Shown piece after piece: positions 18,777 through 27,907 of a DNA stretch of 64,000 bases; positions within the stretch are counted from its first letter, which is position 1, and every line of letters starts with the position of its first letter. The DNA comes from Winogradskyella sp. Lineage in GTDB: Bacteria; Bacteroidota; Bacteroidia; Flavobacteriales; Flavobacteriaceae. A program made the position numbers and the translations under genes. The notes under the pieces are model-generated. The model ran no database searches, was not told where the DNA came from, and saw nothing but the letters and a program-made list of their open reading frames with translations. The stretch lies in assembly GCF_003712105.1 (NCBI RefSeq), contig NZ_RHLG01000005.1, positions 248,001 through 312,000 on the forward strand, read 5' to 3'.

Positions 18777-18971
18777 ATGATCAAAATAGAAATCAAAGAA
18801 GGCGAAAACATAGAAAGAGCTCTTAAAAGATATAAGCGTAAGCATAGAAATGTGCAAATCATGCAAAATTTAAGAGAATCTCGTTATTTCACTAAACCTT
18901 CTGTTAAGCGTAGAAGAGAAATTCAAAAAGCGCAGTACATCCAAACTCTAAGAGACCAAGAAGATATATAA
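18777..18971 (+). CDS. rpsU: 30S ribosomal protein S21
   Basis: 64 residues, normal for bS21. It binds near the anti-Shine-Dalgarno end of 16S rRNA on the small subunit platform. The family hallmarks are present: start MIKIEIKEGENIERALKRYK, then basic RESRYFTKPSVKRRREIQKA. In Bacteroidota bS21 helps occlude the anti-Shine-Dalgarno, which fits the scarcity of SD sites in this window. It is monocistronic, with its own promoter box and a strong terminator. Confidence 0.97.
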   Translation: MIKIEIKEGENIERALKRYKRKHRNVQIMQNLRESRYFTKPSVKRRREIQKAQYIQTLRDQEDI

Positions 18972-18995
18972 CTAATATTACCCTCAATATATAAG

Positions 18996-19020
18996 CGACC
19001 ACTAGTTGGTCGCTTTTTTT
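18996..19020 (+). terminator. Rho-independent terminator of rpsU
   Basis: GCGACCA and TGGTCGC form a stem around CTAGT, followed by eight T residues, about 25 bp after the rpsU stop. Confidence 0.88.
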
Positions 19021-19076
19021 TGCACTAATTTTTGCTAACCCTGTAAGGATGTTTTTGCTTTTACTACAAAAGCAAC

Positions 19077-19706
19077 ATGATTTTACTATTTGCTTTACTC
19101 GGAATTTCTACCTCTATTATTGGAGCACTACCATTAGGAGCTTCAAATATTGCTGTAATAAATACAACCATAAAGCAAAATCTAAAGCAAGCTTTAAAAA
19201 TTGCAATTACTGCAGGTGTAGCAGAAGTTTTATTATCTGTTTATGCACTTAACTATAATATGATGGTTAAGGATTTCTTTAGCACCAATCAATGGGTACA
19301 AGTCTTACTTGCCATTACTTTATTGGGTATCGGTGGTTTATTATTCTTTAAAAAAGATAAATCTAATAGTACACCTAAATCAAAATCGTCAGCTTTAAAG
19401 TCTAAGTATGCAACTGGCTTTTTACTTGGCTTATTAAATCCGCCAGTATTAATATATTGGTTATTGGTTTATGGTATTATTAATAGTAAAGTAGCTATGC
19501 TTACTATCTCTTCGCCAGTAGCACAATTATTTGGCTTTTTTATAGGTGTATATCTTGGTAAGACTCTTACACTTTACTTTTATGGAAAGTTTAGTGTTTA
19601 TATGATGAGAAAGTTTAGTAATGTCAACCAAATTATAAATAAAGTTACTGGTTCATTATTAGTCTCGGTCGGTATGCTACAATTTGCAAAACTGTATTTT
19701 GTCTAA
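19077..19706 (+). CDS. LysE-family transporter
   Basis: 209 residues with about six hydrophobic helices. A LysE/RhtB-type exporter with the family's N-terminal glycine/alanine-rich helix: SIIGALPLGASNIAVINTTI corresponds to the PGP region of LysE. A short hydrophilic loop rich in Ser/Lys lies near 100-110 (KDKSNSTPKSKSS), and FLLGLLNPPVLIYWLLVYG is the second conserved core. Substrate (amino acid or other small molecule) cannot be assigned. It overlaps the convergent DUF2797 gene by 4 bp. Confidence 0.83.
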   Translation: MILLFALLGISTSIIGALPLGASNIAVINTTIKQNLKQALKIAITAGVAEVLLSVYALNYNMMVKDFFSTNQWVQVLLAITLLGIGGLLFFKKDKSNSTPKSKSSALKSKYATGFLLGLLNPPVLIYWLLVYGIINSKVAMLTISSPVAQLFGFFIGVYLGKTLTLYFYGKFSVYMMRKFSNVNQIINKVTGSLLVSVGMLQFAKLYFV

Positions 19707-20494
19707 ATACCTATTTCAACTACCAAGCCTTCATTAGCTCGAACATTAAAAACGGTAGCATCGTCAAAGATTAAGTATTGCCCTTTTATACCAACAAGTT
19801 TACCTGAATATTGTAATAGCTTTTTAAGATTTAGACTATTTGGTTTTTCGGGATATTTAATGACCGGAAAATGTAATAGTGTCTCTTCATTATAATCTAT
19901 AAAAAATTCCTTTGCCTCATCAGGTATATAAGCTTTCAATTTTTCTCGCCAATTTTTAAGATCTACATCTTCGATATCGTTCTTCAACATTTTTCGCCAA
20001 TTCGTTTTATCAGCGACATGATCTTTTAAAGCTACCTCAGTAATACCTGCCAAATACCTATTTGGCACTTCAACTATTTCAATAGCTTCATGGGCACCTT
20101 GGTCAATCCATCGTGTTGGTACTTGGCTCTTACGCGTCACTCCAACTTTGACATTACTTGAATTTGCTAAGTAAACGATATGAGCCTTCAATTGAACTTT
20201 TTTCTCGTACTCTAGATCTCTATCTTCTATACCTAAATGCGCTTTACTTAATTCTGGTCTCATTATCCATTCACCTGCATCAGGCTTATCAAAGAAGCAA
20301 CTTCTACAAAAGCCCTGTCTATAAATAGGTCTGTCTAAACCGCAACTTAAACACTGTTCTCCAACCAGCCTAAGACTAATAGATTTATCTAAAAGCTGAT
20401 TCATATGGATGAAGTCATTCTCAAAAACCAAATAATACTGAATTGGCTTAAGAAATTCTGTTTGCATTTTGGTTAGTACACCTGTGTAAACCAT
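19703..20494 (-). CDS. DUF2797 zinc-ribbon protein
   Basis: 263 residues. The family is recognisable from a four-cysteine zinc ribbon, CLSCGLDRPIYRQGFCRSC near residues 43-61, and the conserved KVGVTRKSQVPTRWIDQGA near 118-136, which resembles a GIY-YIG-like core. The C-terminal part (VGIKGQYLIFDDATVFNVRA) is also conserved. No biochemical role is known to me for DUF2797. It is convergent with the LysE gene (4-bp overlap) and divergent from the GH3-family gene. Confidence 0.8.
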   Translation of the reverse strand: MVYTGVLTKMQTEFLKPIQYYLVFENDFIHMNQLLDKSISLRLVGEQCLSCGLDRPIYRQGFCRSCFFDKPDAGEWIMRPELSKAHLGIEDRDLEYEKKVQLKAHIVYLANSSNVKVGVTRKSQVPTRWIDQGAHEAIEIVEVPNRYLAGITEVALKDHVADKTNWRKMLKNDIEDVDLKNWREKLKAYIPDEAKEFFIDYNEETLLHFPVIKYPEKPNSLNLKKLLQYSGKLVGIKGQYLIFDDATVFNVRANEGLVVEIGI

Positions 20495-20537
20495 AGAAGA
20501 ATTTTAGTATTTTTAGCACTGCTAAATTAGCCAAAAA

Positions 20538-22052
20538 ATGCCAATTCCTATTGTAAATTCTATTGCTTCGTGGTTTTTAAAAAAGCGATTTCATCAGATT
20601 GAATTGTTTTTAAAATACCCTAACGAAGTGCAAAACGAATTACTCTTTAGCTTATTAAAACACGCTAAGGATACTGAAGTTGGTAAGCAATACGATTTTG
20701 CTTCAATCAAAACATACAAAGAGTTTAACCAACGTGTGCCTGTAGTAAATTATGAAGACATACAACCAAATATTGAACGCTCAAGATTAGGAGAACAAAA
20801 CATTTTTTGGCCAAAACCTATTAAGTGGTTCGCGAAATCTAGCGGAACAACAAATGCTAAAAGCAAGTTTATACCTGTAAGTACTGAATCTTTAGAAGAT
20901 TGCCACTACGCTGCAAGCAAAGATTTGCTTTGCATGTATTTGAACAACAATGAAGATTCACAGTTATTTACTGGAAAAAGCTTAAGACTTGGTGGCAGCA
21001 AAGAACTCTACAAAGAAAATGGGACTGTCTTCGGCGACCTTAGTGCAATTTTAATTGACAATATGCCCTTTTGGGCTGAGTTTAGCAGTACACCAAGTAG
21101 TAAGGTGTCTTTAATGAGCGAGTGGGAAACTAAAATGCAAGCTATAGTTGAAGAAACTATTGAAGAAAATGTTACAAGTCTTGCTGGCGTGCCTTCTTGG
21201 ATGCTGGTACTACTTAACAATATTTTAGATCGTACAGAAAAAAATAACCTCTTCGATATATGGCCAAACCTTGAAGTCTATTTTCATGGCGGTGTTAGTT
21301 TCAATCCATATATTGAACAGTATAGAGCGATACTACCGTCCAAAGAATTTAAATATTACGAAATCTATAATGCCTCAGAAGGTTTTTTTGCTATTCAGGA
21401 CCAAAACTATTCTGGAGATTTATTGCTAATGCTCGATTACGGTATTTTTTATGAATTTATTCCAATGGATACTTATGGTACAAAACACCAGAAGGTAATT
21501 CCGTTAAGTGATGTTGAGCTCCATAAAAACTACGCAGTTATTATTACCACAAATGCAGGCTTATGGCGCTATAAGATTGGTGATACAGTACGTTTTGTTA
21601 GCCTAAAACCACATCGTATCAAGGTGTCTGGCCGAACAAAGCATCATATTAATGCTTTTGGTGAGGAGTTAATTATAGAAAACGCAGAAGACGCTTTAAA
21701 AAAAGTATGCAAACGAACAAAGGCTGAAATCGTCGATTATACTGCTGCTCCTATTTTTATGCAAGGCAAAGAAAAAGGTGCACATGAGTGGATTATTGAA
21801 TTCAAAAAACCACCAGAGAATATGGCATATTTTGAAGAGTTATTTGACAATGCATTGAAAGCTCTAAACTCTGACTATGAAGCTAAGCGTTATAATAATA
21901 TGACCCTCAAAAAGCCAAAAATTCATAGTGCAAGAGAAAATCTTTTTTATGATTGGCTTAAAGCCAACAATAAACTTGGTGGTCAACATAAAGTTCCTAG
22001 ATTATCTAACACCAGAAATTATATTGATGAGCTTCTAAAGATGGACAAATAA
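20538..22052 (+). CDS. GH3 auxin-responsive promoter family protein (acyl-adenylating enzyme)
   Basis: 504 residues, matching the bacterial GH3 family of the ANL adenylate-forming superfamily. These enzymes activate a carboxylate with ATP and join it to an amino acid in plants; bacterial substrates are mostly unknown. Visible motifs are the phosphate-binding FAKSSGTTNAKSKFIPVS near 105-122, YNASEGFFAIQD near 280-291, and the hinge region WRYKIGDTVRFVS followed by the C-terminal domain starting RIKVSGRTKHHINAFGEEL. No amino-acid or secondary-metabolite genes are next to it, so context does not help. Confidence 0.88.
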   Translation: MPIPIVNSIASWFLKKRFHQIELFLKYPNEVQNELLFSLLKHAKDTEVGKQYDFASIKTYKEFNQRVPVVNYEDIQPNIERSRLGEQNIFWPKPIKWFAKSSGTTNAKSKFIPVSTESLEDCHYAASKDLLCMYLNNNEDSQLFTGKSLRLGGSKELYKENGTVFGDLSAILIDNMPFWAEFSSTPSSKVSLMSEWETKMQAIVEETIEENVTSLAGVPSWMLVLLNNILDRTEKNNLFDIWPNLEVYFHGGVSFNPYIEQYRAILPSKEFKYYEIYNASEGFFAIQDQNYSGDLLLMLDYGIFYEFIPMDTYGTKHQKVIPLSDVELHKNYAVIITTNAGLWRYKIGDTVRFVSLKPHRIKVSGRTKHHINAFGEELIIENAEDALKKVCKRTKAEIVDYTAAPIFMQGKEKGAHEWIIEFKKPPENMAYFEELFDNALKALNSDYEAKRYNNMTLKKPKIHSARENLFYDWLKANNKLGGQHKVPRLSNTRNYIDELLKMDK

Positions 22053-22197
22053 AACAGTTTATCCTGAATATTTACCTCTTAATTTTTTATACCGAATAAT
22101 TCTACATCTCGACTAAGATAATTTGAAGAAAGAATTTCAACCAATACTTTTATCATCATACTGACCGCATTTATTACAGTTAATTAATTCAACAATA

Positions 22198-22227
22198 AAA
22201 AACCCATGAAAATTTTCATGGGTTTTT
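22198..22227. terminator. Bidirectional terminator between the GH3 gene and clpX
   Basis: A perfect 30-bp palindrome, AAAAACCCATGAAAA plus its reverse complement, sits in the convergent gap, 22 bp after the clpX stop on the minus strand and 146 bp after the GH3 gene. The palindrome gives a T-run on both strands. Confidence 0.85.
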
Positions 22228-22249
22228 AGTTTTTATACTTCAATTTATA

Positions 22250-23482
22250 CTAAGAAACTGCTTTTAACTTTTTAAGTGTTGACTTCGTTAATTTTTCTTC
22301 AGCATAATTTTTAGTAACGCTTAATTTAGTTTCACCAGAACCTGGTAAATTAAACATTGCATCTGTTAAAATTTCTTCGCATAACGATCGTAAACCTCTT
22401 GCTCCTAGCTTATATTCAATGGCTTTAGACACTATAAATTCTAAAGCACCTTCAGTAATAGACAGCTCTACATCATCCATTGCAAACAACTTTTTGTATT
22501 GCTTAACAATGGCATTTTTAGGCTCAGTCAAAATAGCTCTTAACGTTTTACCATCTAATGGGTCCATATGAGTTAATACTGGAAGACGGCCAATAATTTC
22601 AGGAATTAGACCAAAATCTTTTAGGTCTTTTGGTATAATATATTGTAGAATGTTATCATTATCTACATTATCATCCGAGCTAATAGAACTATATCCTATG
22701 GCTTGCATGTTTAGACGCTTAGTAATAACACGTTCAATACCGTCAAAAGCACCACCTGCAATAAATAAAATATGCTCTGTATTAACCTCTATAAACTTTT
22801 GATCAGGATGTTTACGACCACCTTTTGGCGGCACATTAACAACTGTACCTTCTAATAATTTTAATAATGCTTGCTGAACGCCTTCACCTGAAACATCTCT
22901 AGTAATTGATGGGTTATCACTTTTGCGTGCAATTTTATCTATCTCGTCGATAAACACAATACCGCGCTCAGCTTTTTCTAAGTTATAATCTGCGGCTTGT
23001 AATAAACGTGTTAGGATACTTTCTACATCTTCACCAACATATCCAGCTTCTGTTAATACAGTAGCATCAACAATAGCCAAAGGTACATTAAGCATTCTAG
23101 CCACTGTTTTTGCCATTAGAGTTTTACCAGTTCCGGTTTGTCCAACCATAATGATATTACTCTTCTGAATCTCTATATCGTCATCAGTTGGTGCTTGTAA
23201 TAATCGTTTGTAGTGATTATATACAGCAACAGACATAACGCGTTTGGTATGCTCTTGACCTATAATGTATTCGTCTAAAAATGCCTTGATTTCTTTAGGC
23301 TTCTTAAGCATTAACTCTGCGCTTAAGTCAGAATTATTACTTTGCTTAGACTCTTCTATAACAATCCCATTTGCTTGAGTAATACAACGATCACAAATGT
23401 GAGCATCTAACCCAGCGATGAGTAAATTTGTTTCTGGCTTTTTCCTACCACAAAATGAACATTCTAATTCTTCCTTTGCCAT
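22250..23482 (-). CDS. clpX: ATP-dependent Clp protease unfoldase subunit ClpX
   Basis: 410 residues. AAA+ unfoldase that feeds substrates into ClpP. The N-terminal zinc-binding domain has [12 protein letters not shown] and HICDRC. Walker A is GQTGTGKT, Walker B is GIVFIDEID, and sensor 2 is in GARGLRSL. The loop that docks on ClpP reads IGY (in MQAIGYSS) where E. coli has IGF, a mild aromatic swap. Transcribed after clpP (42-bp gap) and tig, the usual tig-clpP-clpX order, and ended by a palindromic terminator. Confidence 0.98.
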   Translation of the reverse strand: MAKEELECSFCGRKKPETNLLIAGLDAHICDRCITQANGIVIEESKQSNNSDLSAELMLKKPKEIKAFLDEYIIGQEHTKRVMSVAVYNHYKRLLQAPTDDDIEIQKSNIIMVGQTGTGKTLMAKTVARMLNVPLAIVDATVLTEAGYVGEDVESILTRLLQAADYNLEKAERGIVFIDEIDKIARKSDNPSITRDVSGEGVQQALLKLLEGTVVNVPPKGGRKHPDQKFIEVNTEHILFIAGGAFDGIERVITKRLNMQAIGYSSISSDDNVDNDNILQYIIPKDLKDFGLIPEIIGRLPVLTHMDPLDGKTLRAILTEPKNAIVKQYKKLFAMDDVELSITEGALEFIVSKAIEYKLGARGLRSLCEEILTDAMFNLPGSGETKLSVTKNYAEEKLTKSTLKKLKAVS

Positions 23483-23524
23483 AATTTTAATTCAATTAGG
23501 TTGTTTTAGTCGTAAAAGCTATTA

Positions 23525-24199
23525 TTACTTTCTACCTAAAACCTCATCAATCATACCATATTCTAGAGCCTCGTCGGATTTCATCCAATAATCTCTATCC
23601 GAATCTTTTTCAACCTGTTCATAAGGTTTACCTGAATGACTAGATATAATATTATATAATTCTTCCTTTACCTTTATAGTCTCACGCACAGCTATCTCCA
23701 TATCTGAAACTTGACCTTGAGTTCCACTCATGGGTTGATGAATCATGACTCTTGAATGTTTTAAAGCCGAACGCTTACCTTTTTCACCAGCACACAATAA
23801 AACAGCTGCCATAGATGCTGCAATACCTGTACATATTGTAGCTACATCTGGTTTTACAAACTGCATAGTATCGTAAATACCTAACCCTGCATACACTGAA
23901 CCACCTGGCGAGTTAATATAAATTTGAATGTCTTTTGAAGCATCTACACTTTGAAGAAATAGCAATTGTGCTTGAATGATATTAGCCACTTGGTCATTTA
24001 CTCCAGTACCTAAGAAAATAATACGATCCATCATTAGCCTTGAGAATACATCAAAAATGGCGATGTTCATTTGACGTTCTTCTATAATATTTGGCGTCAA
24101 ATTAGTTGGATACATACTTTGTATAATCTTACTGTAATAATTACTATTTATTCCTTGATCTTTGGTTGCAAATTTTTCAAATTCTTTTCCGAAATCCAT
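23525..24199 (-). CDS. clpP: ATP-dependent Clp protease proteolytic subunit ClpP
   Basis: 224 residues. Serine peptidase that forms tetradecameric chambers with ClpX. The catalytic triad is visible: Ser in GIAASMAAVLL, His in SRVMIHQPMSG, and Asp in DSDRDYWMKSDEA. The N-terminal part (about 30 residues before DVFSRLMMDRIIFLG) is somewhat longer than in E. coli and probably processed. It is preceded by a 30-bp hairpin in the gap after tig and followed by clpX. Confidence 0.98.
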   Translation of the reverse strand: MDFGKEFEKFATKDQGINSNYYSKIIQSMYPTNLTPNIIEERQMNIAIFDVFSRLMMDRIIFLGTGVNDQVANIIQAQLLFLQSVDASKDIQIYINSPGGSVYAGLGIYDTMQFVKPDVATICTGIAASMAAVLLCAGEKGKRSALKHSRVMIHQPMSGTQGQVSDMEIAVRETIKVKEELYNIISSHSGKPYEQVEKDSDRDYWMKSDEALEYGMIDEVLGRK

Positions 24200-24230
24200 A
24201 TTTTAAATTCTGTTTGTCGTTAAATTATTA

Positions 24231-24260
24231 AGGCGTGGGATCAATTGATTCCACGCCTTA
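24231..24260 (-). promoter_or_regulatory. Strong hairpin in the tig-clpP gap
   Basis: AAGGCGTGG and CCACGCCTT with an inner ATCAATTGAT give a near-perfect 30-bp inverted repeat, 26 bp after the tig stop. On the minus strand it is followed by AATAATTTAACG, not a T-run, so it may be a weak terminator, an attenuator or an RNA-processing hairpin that sets the tig:clpP ratio. Confidence 0.5.
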
Positions 24261-24286
24261 AAGATACAATTTATATTACTAAATGA

Positions 24287-25609
24287 TTAACTGTAAAATT
24301 CTTTTACAAAATCATCATAACTTATTTCTTTTGTCTTAAGATTAGCTTCTTTTTTGTAAAGTTCTAATAGTTTTTGACTCATTAATTGTTCAGATAAACG
24401 TTTTACCTCATCTTGGTTAGAAAGGATACGAGCCGCAATATCTTCTAATTCTTTTTCTGAAGGATTCATCTGACCAAATTGTGCCATTTGCGCCTTAATC
24501 ATATCCATAGAATACGCTTTTAAGTCTTCAAACTGAACTTGAAGCTTATTATCATTAATAATTTTAGCCTCGATTAATTGATAACGCATACTTTTTTCAG
24601 ACTTCTCATATTCTTCTTTAGCCTGCTCTTCAGTCATTGGCTCTTCACCAGAAGTTTGCATCCATTTTTGTAAGAATTCTGATGGCAAGTCAAATTTTGT
24701 ACTATCCACCAGATATTCGGTTACATCATTCAATAACTTTTGGTCACCTTGTTGCGCAAATTGTTTTTCAGAATCTTCCTTGATTTTAGCTTTTAATTCT
24801 GTTACTGAGGTTACAACCTTTGCTCCAAATATCTTATCGAACAACTCTTGGTCTAAATCTGCAAGCTCTCTTGTATTAACTTCTGAAACTTCAAAATTAA
24901 CCTCAACGTTTAAGCTGTGCGCATCATCATGAGACACTTTTAAGAATGTCATTAAATCATGACTATCGTTAAATAATCCTTTCGTTTTTAAAGTAATAAC
25001 ATCACCAACTTTAGCTCCAACGAACTTCTTAGCATTAGTCTTTCCTTTTACTTTGTCTAAAGTTATTGTAGCAACGTTTTCTATACCTTCTGCTTCATTA
25101 GTAAACTTTCCAGTAATTTCAGAATCTTCTGCAACTTCTGTTTGAGACACTAACTTACCATATTGCTTTTGAATGTGCTCCACTTGGTTGTCAATCATCT
25201 TTTTATCGGCGATGATGTTATAATGTGTTATAGCTTTTTTGCCTTTTAGTTTCACATCAAACTCTGGTGCAAGACCAAGTTCAAATTCAAAAGAAAAAGA
25301 ATCAGCATTCCAATCTAAATCGTCTTGTGGTTTTGGCAATGGATTACCTAATACATCTAGTTTTTCTTCAACTAAGTATTTTCCTAGCGCATCTTGAAGC
25401 AATTTATTTACTTCATCAACTAGCACAGCTTTACCATATTGCTTTTTAACCATTCCCATTGGTACATGACCTTTACGAAATCCTGGAATGTTAGCAGACT
25501 TACGATAATCCGATAAGATTTTTTCTACTTTATCGCTATAATCTTCTTTCGCGATATCAACTTTAACAACTGCATTTAAAGCATCAATGTCTTCTCTTGT
25601 AATATTCAT
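24287..25609 (-). CDS. tig: Trigger factor chaperone
   Basis: 440 residues from the ATG at 25609. A start 36 bases upstream would place extra residues over the promoter box, so it is rejected. Ribosome-bound chaperone that meets nascent chains. The N-terminal ribosome-binding domain has GFRKGHVPMGMVKKQYG (the GFRxGxxP signature near residues 45-60). A divergent FKBP-like middle domain and a helical C-terminal chaperone domain follow. The PPIase domain is poorly conserved, as in other Bacteroidota. It is the first gene of tig-clpP-clpX and ends in DFVKEFYS. Confidence 0.96.
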   Translation of the reverse strand: MNITREDIDALNAVVKVDIAKEDYSDKVEKILSDYRKSANIPGFRKGHVPMGMVKKQYGKAVLVDEVNKLLQDALGKYLVEEKLDVLGNPLPKPQDDLDWNADSFSFEFELGLAPEFDVKLKGKKAITHYNIIADKKMIDNQVEHIQKQYGKLVSQTEVAEDSEITGKFTNEAEGIENVATITLDKVKGKTNAKKFVGAKVGDVITLKTKGLFNDSHDLMTFLKVSHDDAHSLNVEVNFEVSEVNTRELADLDQELFDKIFGAKVVTSVTELKAKIKEDSEKQFAQQGDQKLLNDVTEYLVDSTKFDLPSEFLQKWMQTSGEEPMTEEQAKEEYEKSEKSMRYQLIEAKIINDNKLQVQFEDLKAYSMDMIKAQMAQFGQMNPSEKELEDIAARILSNQDEVKRLSEQLMSQKLLELYKKEANLKTKEISYDDFVKEFYS

Positions 25610-25634
25610 TGTAATACATACTAAAATTGGGGTG

Positions 25635-25665
25635 CAAAAGTACATATTTTTTCACAAGCCAACAA
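25635..25665 (-). promoter_or_regulatory. Promoter of tig-clpP-clpX
   Basis: On the minus strand TACTTTTG (25635-25642) matches TAnnTTTG, with TTG elements 17 and 20 bp upstream (25660-25665), the Bacteroidota -33 spacing. The transcript would start about 20 bp before the tig ATG at 25609. Confidence 0.6.
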
Positions 25666-25683
25666 TAGAATAAGTAATTGATT

Positions 25684-26448
25684 TTAAATGATAAAATCAA
25701 TTACGGCTTCAAAAAAGTCTTTTGAATTTTCGGCATGCAACCAATGTCCTGCATTTGCAATAGTCTGAATTTTAGCATCGGTGAAATGACGATGTATTAA
25801 TGCTTCATCAGAAACACCAATATACTCTGACTTATCGCCTCTTAAAAATAGTGTCGGTTTAGAAAATGTTGCATGAATGTCTAACGCCTCACCTACTTCT
25901 GACACATTATCTTTTAATACAGGTAAGTTAATACGTAATCCTAGCTGTCCTTTTTCTACCCAATATAAGTTTTTAAGTAAAAACATGCGTGTGCCTATTT
26001 CTGGCACATAATTTTCTAAAACTTTATCTGCTTGCCCTCGAGATTTTATCTGAGAAAAGTCTAATGAAGATAATCCTTCTAAAATAGCATCATGATGAAT
26101 TGGATAATAACGTGGTGAAATGTCTGCAATAATTAATTTATCTACAAGACTAGGATATTTTGTAGCAAAAGCCATAGCAGTTTTGCCACCCATAGAATGC
26201 CCTAAAAGTATAATTTCTTTGAGGTCATTTTCATCGCAAAAAGCCTTTAAATCTTCGACCATAAGATCGTAATCAAACTTATCAGAATGAAAGCTTCTAC
26301 CATGATTACGCTGATCTACTAAATGTACTTGAAAATTATGCTCAGAAAACTTTCGGCCTAGGGTTTTCCAGTTATCACCCATACCTAAAAACCCATGCAA
26401 AATCACGAAGGGTTTACCTTCTCCAAAACTATTGCTGTGTAACTTCAT
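25684..26448 (-). CDS. Alpha/beta hydrolase (YbfF-like esterase)
   Basis: 254 residues. An alpha/beta-hydrolase fold with oxyanion-hole motif HGFLGMGDNW near residues 18-27, HGRSF, the nucleophile elbow GHSMGGKTA (Ser near 94), acid region LFLRGDKSEYI and catalytic His in NAGHWLHAE. The layout matches YbfF-type acyl-CoA or ester hydrolases. The substrate is unknown. Its ATG overlaps the pdxJ stop by 4 bp (26445-26448), so the two are co-translated. No terminator separates it from tig. Confidence 0.87.
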   Translation of the reverse strand: MKLHSNSFGEGKPFVILHGFLGMGDNWKTLGRKFSEHNFQVHLVDQRNHGRSFHSDKFDYDLMVEDLKAFCDENDLKEIILLGHSMGGKTAMAFATKYPSLVDKLIIADISPRYYPIHHDAILEGLSSLDFSQIKSRGQADKVLENYVPEIGTRMFLLKNLYWVEKGQLGLRINLPVLKDNVSEVGEALDIHATFSKPTLFLRGDKSEYIGVSDEALIHRHFTDAKIQTIANAGHWLHAENSKDFFEAVIDFII

Positions 26449-27158
26449 GACAATCTATGCAAATACATTTGTATTACATTTTCAACACCCAGATAAAGAC
26501 TTTCAGAGATTAAAGCGTGACCAATTGAAACTTCTAATAAGCCTTCAATATTATCTTTAAAGAACTTGATATTATCTAATGATAAATCATGACCTGCATT
26601 AACACCTAAACCAATCTTATTTGCTAGTTCAGCACAATCTGTATAAGGTTTTATTGCGTCTTCATTTCCCTGTTGGTATTCATGTGCAAATGCCTCAGTA
26701 TATAATTCTATACGATCTGTACCTGTCACTTTTGCACCTTCAATCTGTTCCAAAACTGGGTCTACAAAAATTGAAGTTCTGATATCATTACGCTTAAACT
26801 CAGAAATAACTTCTATTAAAAAATCTTTATGTTTTAGTGTATCCCAACCTGCATTAGAGGTTATTGCATCAACACTATCCGGAACCAAGGTAACTTGTGT
26901 AGGTTGAGTTTCCAATACCAAATCTATAAACTTTGGTATAGGATTACCTTCAATATTATATTCGGTATGTACAATTGGTTTTAAATCTCGAGCATCTTGA
27001 TAACGTATATGTCGTTCATCTGGTCTTGGATGTATCGTTACACCTTCAGCTCCAAATCGTTGAACATCTTTTGCAAATTGAACAACATTTGGCACATCGC
27101 CACCTCTACTATTTCTTAGCGTTGCTATCTTATTAATATTAACACTCAGTTTGGTCAT
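26445..27158 (-). CDS. pdxJ: Pyridoxine 5'-phosphate synthase PdxJ
   Basis: 237 residues from the ATG at 27158; an upstream start would lie over the promoter box. It condenses 1-deoxyxylulose 5-phosphate with 3-amino-2-oxopropyl phosphate to make pyridoxine 5'-phosphate (DXP-dependent vitamin B6 route). Motifs: LSVNINKIATLRNSRGG, EGVTIHPRPDERHI (catalytic His), EYNIEGNP, LVPDS and the phosphate-binding LGVNAGHDL, then IGHALISESLYLG. It is followed by the overlapping hydrolase gene and is divergent from the CBS gene. Confidence 0.97.
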   Translation of the reverse strand: MTKLSVNINKIATLRNSRGGDVPNVVQFAKDVQRFGAEGVTIHPRPDERHIRYQDARDLKPIVHTEYNIEGNPIPKFIDLVLETQPTQVTLVPDSVDAITSNAGWDTLKHKDFLIEVISEFKRNDIRTSIFVDPVLEQIEGAKVTGTDRIELYTEAFAHEYQQGNEDAIKPYTDCAELANKIGLGVNAGHDLSLDNIKFFKDNIEGLLEVSIGHALISESLYLGVENVIQMYLHRLS

Positions 27159-27177
27159 TTTTCTTGGTATTGAATCA

Positions 27178-27185
27178 CAAAAATA
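27178..27185 (-). promoter_or_regulatory. -7 promoter box of pdxJ
   Basis: TATTTTTG on the minus strand matches TAnnTTTG, 19 bp before the pdxJ ATG. The -33 element is not clear. Confidence 0.45.
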
Positions 27186-27247
27186 CAAAGTACAACACGC
27201 AATTTCTCTTTATTTTTAATTAATTTGCAGTTGTATATTTAAGCCTT

Positions 27248-27904
27248 ATGCAGTTAGAGAAATTTATAATAAATGATATTAAACCTTTACATGTTGATGA
27301 AACAATTGGTGACTTACAGCAACTGTTTAATCAGCTTACATATTCTCATATTCCTATTAAAAAAGAAGACGTTTATATTGGCTGCATTCCTGAAACTGAC
27401 GCCCATTGTTTTGACTCCAATAAATCTATAACCGACTGTTTATATACAGCAGAAGGCTTTTTTGTTAGAGCATCAACGAACTGGTTAGATGTACTAGAAT
27501 CTTTTGCACAAAACAACAGTAATATCATGCCTGTTTTGGATGCGAACAACAAATATCTTGGGTATTATGAACTTAATGATATCATTGGTCTTTTTAATGA
27601 CACACCCTTCTTTTCAGAACCTGGTGGTATTTTAATTGTGGAAAAAGGAATTCAGGATTATTCTTTTAGTGAAATAAGTCAAATCGTTGAATCAAACAAT
27701 GCGAAATTACTTGGCGCATTTATATCTAAAATCGAAAACGACCTTGTTCAGATTACGCTAAAGATTAGTAATACGAGTCTTAATGACGTTATTCAAACCT
27801 TTAGACGTTACAGTTATAATATCTTGGCCGGTTACGAAGACGATAGTTATATAAAGAGTTTAAAAGACCGCTCGAAATATCTCGATAAATACCTAAATAT
27901 TTAA
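27248..27904 (+). CDS. CBS-domain protein next to nadK
   Basis: 218 residues. Two CBS motifs fill residues about 10-120: DETIGDLQQLFNQLTYSHIP and NIMPVLDANNKYLGYYEL. The C-terminal half (about 130-215), starting GGILIVEKGIQDYSFSEISQ, has an ACT-like look. CBS pairs usually bind adenosyl nucleotides such as AMP or ATP. It lies 3 bp upstream of nadK, and the CBS-nadK pair is common in Bacteroidota, which suggests a nucleotide-sensing link to NADP supply. That link is inference. Confidence 0.8.
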   Translation: MQLEKFIINDIKPLHVDETIGDLQQLFNQLTYSHIPIKKEDVYIGCIPETDAHCFDSNKSITDCLYTAEGFFVRASTNWLDVLESFAQNNSNIMPVLDANNKYLGYYELNDIIGLFNDTPFFSEPGGILIVEKGIQDYSFSEISQIVESNNAKLLGAFISKIENDLVQITLKISNTSLNDVIQTFRRYSYNILAGYEDDSYIKSLKDRSKYLDKYLNI

Positions 27905-27907
27905 CTT

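Noticed and set aside
20538..22052. GH3 protein as a glycoside hydrolase family 3 enzyme
   Set aside because: Motifs are of the adenylate-forming GH3 auxin-conjugase family; the names coincide but the proteins are unrelated.
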